A DNA stretch of 64,000 bases from Chlamydomonas reinhardtii. Its lineage: Eukaryota; Chlorophyta; Chlorophyceae; Chlamydomonadales; Chlamydomonadaceae. The notes below the pieces were generated by a model. It worked only from the letters and a program-made list of their open reading frames with translations, was not told the origin of the DNA and did no database searches. The stretch is from positions 3,875,955-3,939,954 of the forward strand of contig NC_057015.1 in the NCBI RefSeq assembly GCF_000002595.2. Reading direction: 5' to 3'. The translations under genes were made by a program, and so were the position numbers. The first letter of the stretch is position 1. Every line of letters starts with the position of its first letter. Below, piece by piece: positions 23,701 to 35,500 of the stretch.

Positions 23701-25913
23701 GGCGCCGACCCGCCTGAGATCCACGTCTGCAGCTGCTTTTCTGTGACGGCGTTGCGGCCCTCGGGCTCCACATATGTGCGCCGATTGACGCACTCGAAGA
23801 GCCAGTCCAGCTTGCACAGCCGCACCTGAAAGCAAAGGCACATTCACAGCCACGCTATTGCAGCGTGTGCCTGCTGTGGCTACGGCACCTCGTTACAAGC
23901 AAGAAGGCCCACGCACCCACACCGCCCGTGCAATCCCCCCTTACAAAGTGTCCACCTCAACGCAGTTACTATTGACTGGCTCACCTGTTCCCGGAACTCG
24001 CCGAGGTACTGGCGCACCTCCGACATCTCGTTGACGCTCAGCAGGCTGCCGAACACGATGTGGGTCACCACACCGTGCCCCGGCGGTGCGCCCCCGGCAC
24101 CGCCGCCGCCTGAGCCCAGCAGCAAGGGCTCCCGCGTGGCGCCGCTCTCCCGTATGGCTGTCAGCACCTGCGGCTGCTCGATGGGCGAGGCGCCCACCAC
24201 GTACATCCGCACCCAGTGCAGGAAGTAGCAGTCGTCCGGCGGTTCCGCCGGCAACGCCAGGGCTCGAGGTTGCACCTGCTGCGGCTGCGGCTGCGCCGCC
24301 AGGTACTGCGGCTGGTCCCATGTCGCCTCGCCACCATAGTAGCTGGGTCCCGGCGGCGGCCGCCCTGGGCCGCCTACCCCTAGCGCCGCGCTACCGCCAC
24401 GCGCCAAGCCGACGTTGCCGCCTCCTGGCCCCACGACCCTGCAAGGTCGAATGGCGTCGAGTTAGAGCTCCATTTGTGCTGCTTGACGCTGCTGCCGCCA
24501 CCCTTCCCCGCCCGCACGCTCAAGCGAGCCTCACCCCTTGATGCAGGCGCCCAGCTGGCCGGCGCTCACGGCACCCGTCGCCGCGTCCACGGATGCAGCG
24601 CAGCGATTTGTTGAGTTGGCCCTGTCACGATCGAGAAACCCCACATGGAAAAGTAACGTCTTGCGCTTGCGGCGCAAGGCACGCTCTGCTCTTATCCCGC
24701 TGGTGCCATGCAGGTCATATGACAGCGAACCCCTCAACCCTACACCTCACGGCCCCGTCAAGGTCCTCAAGCGGCGCCATGCCGCCCTTCCACCAACCGA
24801 TTGCCACCACCCACCTACTGCCCGGCCGCCCTGCGTCCGCGCCGCAGCTGGTGATGTCTGCGGCCACGGTCACTGGTCCCCGACTTGGGTCGTATGTGTC
24901 CAGGCTGTATGGCCGCTCATCCAGGCGGCGGCCCGCCTTGAGGCACGCCAGCACCCAGTCCATGTGCACCACGGCTAGCCCCCAATCCTTGGCGTGCCTG
25001 TGAACATCCCGCAGCCGCAGCGTCATGGAGAAGGATGGGATGGATTTAGACGATGGTGACGTTGAGCCCAGCGCGTGCGGCACGCCTAAGACGGCTGGAT
25101 TGACCAACGGCCTGCGCTGTACGCGTGATGCCCAGTGCCCATGAGCGGTGCGTTCTGGTGACTGCCCCTGCGCTTACGTGTACTTGTTGCCGCCCACTTT
25201 GTTGCTGACCAAGTGGGTCATGGTCTTGTACAGCTCCGCCGTGTAGTCCGCTCCACCGCTCCGGAGCTGCTTGGCCACGCCATCGCGCTCCTTCGCGCCG
25301 AAGTTTGTGATGCTGACGCGAATGCCACTCAGCGGGGCCAACACATAAGGGGCGTGCGGCACCTGCGCCCTCGCCAGGGGATGCAAATAAGCACGGCGCG
25401 GTACCGGTCAGGTAAGTTTGAAGGGCACCTCCTGCATGGTAGAAGGTCCTGCATGGCAGGAGCCCGGCTCGCCTCTGGATTCCCTGCTATCCTGAAGCAC
25501 CAGCCCCTGTCCCCTGCAGCCGCTGTGCCCATACCCAGGCCCAACGCACCAGGCCGCCTTGCTTGACGCATTCTGTCAGCCAGGTCGTGGAGACTGGCAC
25601 GAGCGCCGGGTTCAGGTTCAGCGCCGTCTGCACACAGTGACCACCGCGTCGAGTGGGGCTCATATTAGTCACCCCAGCGTACGGGGCGGCTAAACGGAGC
25701 TCCGTCGCGATACAGCAACGAAAGGGCCCTCACCAGGTAGGGGTCCCGGCCATCCGCTGTCTTGAGCACGTTGCTGGCTACAAGGAACTGTGCTTGAGAC
25801 GCAAGCTCTGCGTGACATATGCTAGCACCTAAAGCCGTCGCGGTCTCAGTCAAGCTCTGCGGGGCCTCTTCCTGAATGTTTCCAAACACTATACCCACGC
25901 CGCTGAGCGCCAT
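20750..25913 (-). CDS. Multi-BRCT protein, TopBP1/Dpb11/MEI1-like
   Basis: A scaffold-type protein with tandem BRCT phosphopeptide-binding domains, as in TopBP1/Dpb11 (replication initiation, ATR checkpoint) and Arabidopsis MEI1. It starts MALSGVGIVFGNIQEE at 25913 and has more than ten exons. BRCT-type pieces, recognised by their conserved Trp helix, include VSTTWLTECVKQGG (near 25590), VVHMDWVLACLKAGR (near 24950), LCKLDWLFECVNRRTY (near 23800), VTLAWLKACLGRGE (near 22820) and PCVNATWVLESAYQGR (near 22160). Domain starts include LAPLSGIRVSITNFGAK, CYFLHWVRMYVVG and FSGLWFTLAAV. I count about six domains. A Pro/Ser/Gly-rich linker follows (21250-21850). The end is basic and acidic (RRSRKRN, DEEEEEGFG), probably nuclear, and finishes KAVQGNLK. 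Exon borders were not all resolved. Assignment to TopBP1 rather than another BRCT scaffold rests on domain number. Confidence 0.82.
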
Positions 25914-26334
25914 GGTAATCTGCCTCTATCTAGTACGCATTATTTAGTCATGATTAGTTCAGGCATACAAGAGAAAAGAAGTGCCAGGCGTGGAAGCAGC
26001 AGCTGTCCATCCCGTGATCCCGCGCAGCATGGATTGCCCTCGCTTTTCTGCTTGTAGGGCCTATAACCGATTGTTGAAACTCACCTGAAATCAACAAGCA
26101 TGCTGCCTCGACCCTTTTAACCGACGCAAAGCCAACGTGCAGACCGAGCATTGGAGACTTGACTTTCCCGGATGCAGCCCATCAAGACCTGCACTTGATC
26201 CCGCTGTTCGTAAATAATGATTATCAGCGCATCGTAGCATCCTCAGGGGGGAATACGCGCTGCTATCGCTCGGAAAATCCGTGGGCCTGCACCGTGGCGA
26301 AGTCCTGAGCAGACCTCTGGGCAGCTTTAAGAAG
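25914..26334. promoter_or_regulatory. Divergent promoter between the BRCT gene and the 26335 gene
   Basis: A 421-bp spacer between start codons facing away from each other. It must hold both promoters. No clear TATA box is seen. Confidence 0.5.
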
Positions 26335-29300
26335 ATGGATGTTTCCTCGCTGTGGGCAGAGGCTAGCGAGGAGGTGGAGCCCTCGCTGGCGAGCACAGGT
26401 GGCGAGGAGGATCGATCCTTGGTCACGAGGGTGACCCGCACCCGCACCCGTAGCGCTGCCGCGCCATCCACTGCACCTCCCCACAAGCGGACGCAGCTGC
26501 AACAGCCTGCACCACCCTCCACGCCCGACCGGGCGCAGCCCCTGCCACAGTACGCGCCTTCTGACGTGTCATCAGCATCCACTGCTCCGCATGCGGCAGG
26601 CCCCTTCAACAACGTGATGAGCGCTGCAGCCCTGTCCAGCAGTGCCGTGCCAACCACAATGCATGCAACGCCTCAGAGAACAAGGCCATCAGCCCCGCCC
26701 AGCACTCCAGCGCAGCCTGGGCCTGCATCAGGCACGAGCGGCGGAGGGGGCCTGGTGCTCGTGCCGTCGCGTGAGCTGCAGGTCTCTGGCGACCTGGCGG
26801 CAGCGCTGGAAGCAGAGCTGCAGGAGATTGAGCGCAAGTAAGACATCACGGGAAGACCTGGAGGCCTAAGAGCATGCTAGTCTGAACGGATGTGAAAGCA
26901 TTTGGGGTGCGTCGTGCGGCAAGACTCTTGTGCCTTTGGTCTTGCACCTTCATCCTGCCGCGGATGGTCCGTCTTGCCCCTTGGTCTGGCCCCTGCACCA
27001 CTACGGCACCTCGCCGTCACGTGTCTATGCAGGTACATTGATGCGGGGCTGCCGCCACGGCGTAGCAGCCCCGGATCCACCAGAAGGTGGAGCGCGGCTC
27101 AGTCGCCCGCGGCCAGTGCCGGAGGAGCGAGCGCCGTGGCCCAGCGACCCTCCTCCGTGTCCCGCCACTACCAGCTCCACCGCGATGCAACACACCCGCT
27201 GCACCCGCACCACGCCCACCACCACCAGCATCACCAGCACCACATTCTGCATCAGCGCGCAGCGGGTTATCGCGCACATGAACAGCACGAGCCGGGCCTT
27301 GAGGCAGCCGCGCATGCGCAGCCCCCGCTCATGCCGGCCGCATCGACCCTGCCACCGGCGGACGCGAGCGCCGGCCTTGCATGCGAGCCAGTGCCGCTGC
27401 CTTCACGCCTACTGACTGTTGCCTTGCCGGGCCTGCCAGCAGCGGCTGTACCAGCGCCTGACGCCGCCTCAGCAGGAGCGGCGCGTTCGCTGCTGTCAAT
27501 GTTTGCGGTGGACGAAGCGCCCGGTGCTGCGGGCATGGCAAAGCCAGGCAATGCGGCTGAGCCCGCTCCTGGCGCGCAGGCCAGCCACGTCGCGCCGGGC
27601 GCAGCACCCTCAGGCGCACAGGGCGGCAAGCCGGCAACGGACACGCTGACGCAGCTGCTGTCCCGGCTGCAACAGCAGCATCTGCCGCTCGGCCAAGAGG
27701 AGGGCGCAGGCGAGCCTGGTAGCCCAGCGGTGAGGGCGCTAGGTCAGGGGTTGCAGACGGTGCATGGAGCTTACGACCGGCTGGAGAGCCGGGTCCGCGA
27801 GCTGCGGGCGCTTGTGGGCGGCTCGCCACACAGCTCGGCGCCACACAGCACAGCCGCCAGTGCCCGGAGCAGCCCCGGGCGCAGTGAAGCTGGGCGTGTG
27901 CAGGCGGTACGGATGGAGGGCAGTCCGGCGCAGGCGCAACCAGGCGCAACGACGGCAGCCAGTTCCAGCGGCGGGGGCGCTCGTGGCGCCAGTGTACCAG
28001 GCGGTGTACCTGGTGTGTTGTTGCATACCTTGGCTGGTGTCAGCAAAGAGCTGCATGGGGCCTCGGGCGAAGGCACAGGAGGAGCCAGTGCAGATCTCAG
28101 CAGCGGCCATGTCGGCAGCGCCACCCGGGCGCTCGACATGTTGCTAGGCCTTAGCTTGGTCGACGGCCTGGAGTCTGGCTATCATCAACAAAGGCCAGCG
28201 GCAGTCGCTGGAGCCGCTGACACTGCTTCCGATGCAGTGCAAGTGCCAGCTGCGCTTGGCGTTGAGGCAGTTGTTCATGGAACGGGCACTTGGGAAGCAG
28301 TGCCAGCCGGCATCCCGGCACACGTCTTGCGGCCTTCTCCGGGTGGCAGCAGCGGTGGCGGAAGCCACGCGACCGGCAGCCGCAGCTCGACGGCTGCAGG
28401 CATGCGGGCCAGCGGCTGGATGTCCACACCCACAGCCACGTCCACTACCAGCGGCGGCGACGCAAGCGCTAGTCTTGCTTCTGAGGTGACGCTGCGGAAC
28501 ACGCCGCAGCAGTTGCAAGCGCCGCAGCTCAGCCACCTCGGCGAGCGCCACCGCCAGCAGCAGTCCCTGCCAAACACAACACCGCTGTTGCCAGCGCAAC
28601 AGCAGCCACAGCCCGACCATCAGCACTATTTCGATGCAGCGTCACGCCCACAGCGGCCGCAAGAGGAGGGCCGCCAGCCGCGTATCAGCGACGCAGACGC
28701 GCTGGTGCCCCTGGTGGGGCAGGGCCGCGAGGAGGAGCTGCAGAGCGGCATCCCGCTCAGCTGCGCCCTGCCGGACGGTGGTGCGGCAGTCATGGAGGCA
28801 AGGGCGCGCCTGGCAGCTGCGACCGCCGCCAGCGCACGCACAGCCGCCGCGGCAGCAGCTGCCGCTAAGGCAGCCGAGGACGATGATGCGGCCCGCGAGG
28901 CCGCACGCAACCAGCCGCCGCCGCCCGTGTTCCAGACCGTGCTCGCTGCGGATCGGCCAGCGCGGTTACATGGGCGGCCACTCGGGGCCCTGGATGCATA
29001 TGCGCTACTGCCGCCTGCCCACGTCACCTCGGTGATCAGACCGCTCCTGCATCTGGCCCGCGACTCGGAGGCTGCTGCAGACGCGGACTGCCAGTCACAC
29101 CGTGTTCTTTCGCCAGATATGGTTACGCAGCCATCGGGCGGCGGCCGCCAGGCGGACGAGCAGTCCCGGACGGCAGCGGCGGCAGCGGCGGCTCGTGCCG
29201 AGGAGGAGGCCTTAGAGCTTCTGGAGGCGCTGGAGTGGAGCGTGGCGGCGGACGCGGCGGCCTTGGACGATGAGTTCCTGGCAGTGCTGGGGCGGCGGTT

Positions 29301-31132
29301 GGGGCACCTCGACTTGGCGCATGGCGCAGGTGATGCCGCGGCTAGCAGCGCAACGGCAATGCACAGTGCGGCAGGGCAGGCAGCGGGCGCGGGGTTTGGA
29401 GGGCCAGCAGCGGCAGCTGTGGCTGCGGCGATGGCGGCTGCGACGGGCTCAAGTGGTGGTGGACAGGGACTGGAGACTGAGCTGCTGCGGGCAGCACGGC
29501 AGACGGCTCTTGGCGCAGTGCAGTCGCGGCTGGAGCAGCTGCAGGTGAGCACGATGGGGGCACGTCTTCGGTGCTGTTGCCGCCAATCCATTACAGCGTG
29601 TCCTCGATTGGTGATACCGTAAGGCTGTGGCAACTCGTCTCGCATCGTCGACCTTGCAGGTCCGCTACGCGTCCAAGCGGCGGCATCGCCGTGTGGCAAG
29701 CACCTCCTCCGCCGCTGCGAGACCAGAGGCCATGGCGGCCGTGCCGGCTGCTGCTGCAGCAGGCGTTGCCTCTGGCGCAGGTGGCAGCCTAACGCCCAGC
29801 AAAGGCCTGCAAAGCATTCTCTCGCATTGCGCCTCACCCAATCGGCGCGCAGCTGCAGGCGAGACACCATCGCCAGCCGCTGCTGCTGCAGGCGTCAGCA
29901 CAACAGTGGCAGGCTTTGCCCGGTCTCCGCGCTACGGGGCACCTACGGTCGCGGCACATTCGACGCCGCATGCAGCGCACCCGCCGCAGCCGGCCGCCGC
30001 ACGGCGTCTGTATGCAGCAAACAGCAGCCTGACACCCCCGGCGCAAACTGCCGCGAGCTTCCCGCACGCGAGCATTGGTGCTGGTTCTGTGGGCTCGCCG
30101 CTGCGAGGCCCGGTCAGCCAACACCTGTACGCGAAACATTCTGACGTGCGCCTCCAGATCTCGTCCCCGCGCTTCACGTCTGCCTCAAAGCCATCACCAG
30201 CCGCCAGTCTTGGCTACTCTTCCCAGACCCCGCCGTCTGCTGGCGGCGCCACAACCCCGGAAGCTGCGGACGCAGCAGCTGGAACCGTCGCCTGCAGCAG
30301 CGGCAGCGGCCCTGTAGGTGGCCCGGAGGGGCCCGGCCTGCAGCTGCCGGCAGCTACCACGCCTGAGGAGCTGGAAGAGCTGCGGGCGCTGTGTGACATG
30401 GCGCGGCATCTACCGCAGCTGGGGCCGCTGGAGAGAGTGCAGCTGTGGGGCCGTGTCGGCGAAGTCTTGGCACACAAGTTAGCGCGCGCGAACCCTGTGG
30501 AGCATCAGCACCAGCAGCGCGGAGGTATTCCTGACCGGCCAGCGGGCGGGTCGAGGTACGCTACCCCCGTGAAGGCGACTGCTTTTGAGGCGGAGGAGCA
30601 ACACGCAAGTGGGGATGCCGAATCGCCTGGTACCGCTGGCCGAGGCGCGGGGGAGCAACAGTGGGGCTCCCTACACAGTGGCGGTTCGCTGACCCGCGGC
30701 TATGCCGCGGTCTGGGAGCGACGGCAGAACAGCACGGGCTCCCGGGGCCAAAGTATGAGCCCAGCCCGCGGCGGCGAGGGCTCGGATGTACCGGGCAACC
30801 AGAGCCCGGGCGCTGCCGCGGCCTCTCCTACACACACGGTGAGCTCCAGTACAGGGCCGGGCGGCGCCAGGCTGCGGCTCATGCCACAGCAGCCGCGCTC
30901 CCCCGGCCCCGTGGCCGCGTCGGCAGCCGCTGCAGCGCCAGCTACTGGAATGAGGTCGCCGGGCGGTGCGGGGCTACTGGACTCGACTATGGAGGTGGTT
31001 CACCGGCTGATTGCGCCCAATGCGACCCTGGCCCAGGCTATGAGTTTAAACTGGAAGGCTGTGCGCACGCACCTGGCCAGTCAGGAGGCGGCCGCCAGCC
31101 CGCAGCGCCTCGCGCTGTCACCCAAACACTGA
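26335..31132 (+). CDS. Unrecognised 1495-residue Ala/Gly/Gln/Ser-rich protein
   Basis: Function not recognised. Three exons join exactly in phase: 26335-26837, 27033-29544 and 29660-31132. The start MDVSSLWAEASEEVEPS is the first in-frame ATG. Most of the chain is low-complexity and probably disordered: a His-rich patch near residues 215-235, Ala-rich and Gly/Ser-rich tracts, and Gln runs. A few segments look structured: LQTVHGAYDRLESRVRELRA (about 420-440, a likely coiled coil), the Glu/Ala-rich EEEALELLEALEWSVAADAA helix region (about 925), and a helical C-terminal part with EELEELRALCDMARHLPQLG and TMEVVHRLIAPNATLAQAM. Basic KRRHRR starts the last exon. A TGTAA poly(A) signal follows at 31486-31490. 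It could be a scaffold or nuclear regulator; no domain supports a specific role. Confidence 0.82.
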
Positions 31133-31681
31133 GAGCTGGCTGGCGTTGTAGGCTTGGTGTAGATGCTGTGGGCGCATCATGATGGTGTTTGCATGAGATG
31201 CCACGATCCCATGTGTATGTATACTAATAAGGTTGTTTCACATGTTGGATTTCAGTATGGTAAGGTGGCAGGTCTGGACGGTTTGGGAGCTGCATGCGCA
31301 ACCAATGAAGCCATCGAGTATACTTGCAGTCTCGGCTCATATTCTCCCGGCAACCTTCCTGAGCAAGCATTCTACGCCCGTTAACACACAGGGCAACTTG
31401 TCTAGGGGGGCGACTTGCCAGATTGCCTCGCGGGGATTGGGCTACGGTTTCTCTGCGAGGCATCAGCCACAGCGCCAGGCCGGTGTGTAAGCATGGTTTA
31501 CGAGTCCTTACCCAGCGCTGTCACACACAGAAGTCACGCCGATTCGTGGCCTTTGCAAGCAGAGCAGCCGCTGGGAGTGAAGAGAGGCCCAGCTGCGGCA
31601 GTAGCAGTGGCGCGCGTCGGCTGGTGCACGCGGCCCCACCGTTGCCGCCGATCCCTAGTACGGCAGAGAACGACAGCTGTT
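31133..31681. other. 3' UTR of the 26335 gene
   Basis: This follows the stop codon. TGTAA lies at 31486-31490, about 350 nt downstream of it. No other gene is seen. Confidence 0.5.
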
Positions 31682-31941
31682 CCGCTGTTGCAGTGGTTGT
31701 GTGATGGGACAGGGTTCAGGCAGGTTGGCGAGGTCCCATAGGGTGCAGCTGACGCCCGTACCCCAAGCAGACAGCAAACAGTTTGCAGCGGCAGAGCAGG
31801 AGTGCATGGCTGGTCGAACGCCGGAGTTACTGTACCGACAAGTTGCTGACTGGCTGGAAGTTTGCTGATGCGCATTCCTCACGCTCCGGGCGCCCGGCTA
31901 GGCGAAGCACCACACAGACACACCCGCTGTTGCAGTGGTTG
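31682..31941 (-). mobile_element. Short Penelope-type terminal-repeat copy with 18-bp target site duplication
   Basis: A 224-bp insert (31700-31923) flanked by the perfect direct repeat CCGCTGTTGCAGTGGTTG at 31682-31699 and 31924-31941. Read on the minus strand the insert starts TGTGTCTGTGTGGTGC, contains CCGGAGCGTGAGGAATGCGC and GTCGGTACAGTAAC as in the full element, and ends CCATCACA like the end of the pseudo-LTR (CCATCACG). It is related to, but diverged from, the 6.6-kb element. It is either a 5'-truncated or a non-autonomous copy mobilised in trans. Confidence 0.85.
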
Positions 31942-32554
31942 GGGCTTGTAGTCCGCCAACCGTAGCGTCTGTGTGACGGCTTGTCAGTGTGTCATTGATC
32001 TAGCGCTGCGCATGGCGGAAATCACATGCGCTGCCTGAGCCATCAGCCGCCCAGTGGATGCAAAGCGCTCACGCCCTGCGCGTCCCGGCGTGAGCTTTCT
32101 TGTGACATCAGAGTTCAAAACTCCGATGCGATGTATCTACAGCAAATGCCACCTAAATACGTCCTACACCGGCTGCGCCTGAACGTCTACTACTACTGAC
32201 AACTGCTGCAACTTGTGCAAAAACGCTGATGTTGCCACGCGCTGGCCACTACTGCATGACCCGGGTTGCTTACGCACTCCAGTGCGTCTCCCTCTGCACG
32301 GACCACCAACCACTACATTCAGCGCTCATGCTGATCACACGCGCACGATAGGTCGGCGTTGTACGTCAATGAACGTGGTCGCACACAAAGCCTCAACCAA
32401 CCTAGGACTAACGCAGGCGAGGGGGGGTTTTAAGACCCCAGCAGGCCCCAGCTACAAGTACCAACCAGCAAATGCAAATTATCTGTCTTTGTTCCTTTGC
32501 TAACATCTCATGAAGCTATAATGTATAGGCCTTCAGTCTACAAGCCAAGAACTT
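31942..32554. other. Intergenic, no gene seen
   Basis: Space between the short Penelope-type copy and the TROL-like stop codon. No frame has protein character. It probably contains the 3' UTR of the minus-strand gene. Confidence 0.4.
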
Positions 32555-35500
32555 CTATGCCGACGCGCTAATGGCCTCTGCCTGGGACTCAGCACGCCGC
32601 GCCTGCACCGACGCCAGCGCTGCGAGCGCCTTCGACTCAGCCGCCGCTGCCACCTCCGCCCTCGTCTCGGCCTCTGCGAGCACCCGAGCCGCCTCGTCAA
32701 CACGTGCCTGTGCGTCCCGCTCAGCCTTCGCCTTCGCCTTCATGGCCGCGCGCTCCTTCTTGCCCATCCGCTTGGCAGGAGCAACCGACCCTTCCTCCGA
32801 AATCGCGGAAGCAATCGACCCCTCAGCACGGGCCTTGGCTTCAAGCGCTGCGCGCGCCCCCTCCACCGCGCGTGCCTTGGCCTCAGCAGCAGCTTGTGCC
32901 GCAAGTACGGCCACCCGCAGCTCCTCCTCCGCCCGTGCCTCATCGGCGGCCGCCAGTAAAGCCCGCGCCTGCTCCTCGGCTTGCGCCCTAGCAGCGGCCT
33001 CAGCAGCCACCCGCGCCTGCTCCTCTGCTTGCGCCCCAGCAGCGGCCTCAGCCACCACCCGCGCCTGCTCCTCTGCTTGCGCCTTAGCAGCGGCCTCAGC
33101 CACCACCCGCGCCTGCTCCTCCGCTTGCGCCCTAGCAGCGGCCTCAGCCGCCACCCGCGCCTGCTCCTCTGCTTGCGCCTTAGCAGCGGCCTCAGCCGCC
33201 ACCCGCGCCTGCTCCTCTGCTTGCGCCTTAGCAGCGGCCTCAGCCGCCACCCGCGCCTGCTCCTCCGCTTGCGCCCTAGCAGCGGCCTCAGCCGCCACCC
33301 GCGCCTGCTCCTCTGCTTGCGCCCTAGCAGCGGCCTCAGCTGCCACCCGCGCCTGCTCCTCTGCTTGCGCCCTAGCAGCGGCCTCAGCCGCCAGTAAAGC
33401 CCGCGCCTGCTCCTCTGCTTGCGCCCTAGCAGCGGCCTCAGCTGCCACCCGCGCCTGCTCCTCTGCTTGCGCCCTAGCAGCGGCCTCAGCCGCCACCCGC
33501 GCCTGCTCCTCTGCTTGCGCCTTAGCAGCGGCCTCAGCCGCCACCCGCGCCTGCTCCTCTGCTTGCGCCCTAGCAGCGGCCTCAGCAGCCACCCGCGCCT
33601 GCTCCTCTGCTTGCGCCTTAGCAGCGGCCTCAGCCGCCACCCGCGCCTGCTCCTCTGCTTGCGCCTTAGCAGCGGCCTCAGCCGCCACCCGCGCCTGCTC
33701 CTCTGCTTGCGCCTTAGCAGCGGCCTCAGCCGCCACCCGCGCCTGCTCCTCTGCTTGCGCCCTAGCAGCGGCCTCAGCCGCCACCCGCGCCTGCTCCTCT
33801 GCTTGCGCCTTAGCAGCGGCCTCAGCCGCCACCCGCGCCTGCTCCTCTGCTTGCGCCCTAGCAGCGGCCTCAGCAGCCACCCGCGCCTGCTCCTCTGCTT
33901 GCGCCTTAGCAGCGGCCTCAGCCGCCACCCGCGCCTGCTCCTCTGCTTGCGCCCTAGCAGCGGCCTCAGCCGCCAGTAAAGCCCGCGCCTGCTCCTCTGC
34001 TTGCGCCCTAGCAGCGGCCTCAGCCACCACCCGCGCCTGCTCCTCCGCTTGCGCCTTAGCAGCGGCCTCAGCCGCCACCCGCGCCTGCTCCTCTGCTTGC
34101 GCCCTAGCAGCGGCCTCAGCTGCCACCCGCGCCTGCTCCTCTGCTTGCGCCCTAGCAGCGGCCTCAGCCGCCACCCGCGCCTGCTCCTCCGCTTGCGCCC
34201 TAGCAGCGGCCTCAGCCGCCACCCGCGCCTGCTCCTCTGCTTGCGCCCTAGCAGCGGCCTCAGCTGCCACCCGCGCCTGCTCCTCCGCTTGCGCGTAAGC
34301 CTTCGCTGCTGCGCGTGCCTCCTCATCGGCTTTCGCCTGTTTGGCGGCTTCGGCCTTGGCCTTTGCGACCGCGACGGCCTCCGCCTCTGCCTGTGCGGCC
34401 GCCTCCGCAGCTAGGCGAGCCTCTTCTGCCGCCTGAGCTTTGGCCGCTGCCTCAGCCTTCGCCTTGGCCGCTGCTGCCGCCTTGATTCTGGCGGCCTCTT
34501 CCGCCTCCTGCTGTGCCTTTGCCAGCGCGTCAGCTTTTGACTTGGTTTCCGCCTCCGCCTTGTCCTCGACTACAGGGCGTGGGATCTCCAAGCCGGAGGC
34601 AGCCAATGCGTATGCAAGCGCCTCCGGATTCGCGCCCTGGACGTCAGGGAGCTGCGGGCAGGGCAACATGAACCTTACAGTAATAACAAGTGTTTATTTT
34701 AATGTTTTTAATTGCAGCAACTCAGCAGCATGCAGCTGCGCGAAAACTTGTCCCAGGTAACGCGAACAACCACGCCGTAGAACCATGAGCACGGCTTTGC
34801 AACGCCTACCCCTTGGCCCGAAGCCCTCTTGCGCCGACCCACCAGCTGCTCCTGGATAGTTTTGGCGGCTGTGTCGGGGTCCTTGGCCTCGCGCACGATT
34901 GCCGCCAGTTTCTCCAGCTCAGCGGTGGCTCCCTTGGCCATGGCCAGCACCGCCGCACCCGCGTCCCTGTCCTCTAGTAGCTTCCTGCAGGCATTGGAAT
35001 GTGGTGTGTGTCGCACACATGGCGCCAGACGGCGACGGTGGGAGGCGCCACATAGATGGTGGCGACGGCACTTGTCACCATCGACCGGCCTGGTTCCCAC
35101 TCGGCCCCCGTCCAAAACCTGGCCTGCCCCTTGCTGGCTCTCGCGCCTCTGCGCCTATCTTAACCGTGCACACGCTCTCCGGCCCGCCCGCCCCAAGCTC
35201 TCTCACTTCGCAGCCGCCAGTGTGGCCTCTCGGTCCCTGGCAAACAGCAGGTTGCCCACCAGGAAGCGTGCCAGGCCCAGAGCACCCACCACCTCCACCA
35301 GCGCCTCCAGCTCTGAGCGGCAGTGAAACCGGCACGGGGGGCTTAAGAATCAGTGTTGTCTCATTTTCAGCATTGCAGCGTGTCCCAGCTCAGCAAGCAC
35401 CAGCGTAGCACACGTGTGCGCGCGCCCCGCACCCACCTGTGGACGCAAAGACGCCCAGCGCCGTCACACCCGCCCCCACCAACACGCCGTTAGCCAGCGT

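Noticed and set aside
32951-34296. CRISPR-like array of regular repeats
   Set aside because: There are no unique spacers; the array is coding and lies in a eukaryotic nuclear gene.
32571-34414. Long open frames on the plus strand and in other minus frames across the repeat array
   Set aside because: The 48-bp unit keeps every frame open; the translations are Ser/Cys/Leu- or Arg-rich shadows, while the minus frame chosen continues a spliced TROL-like protein.
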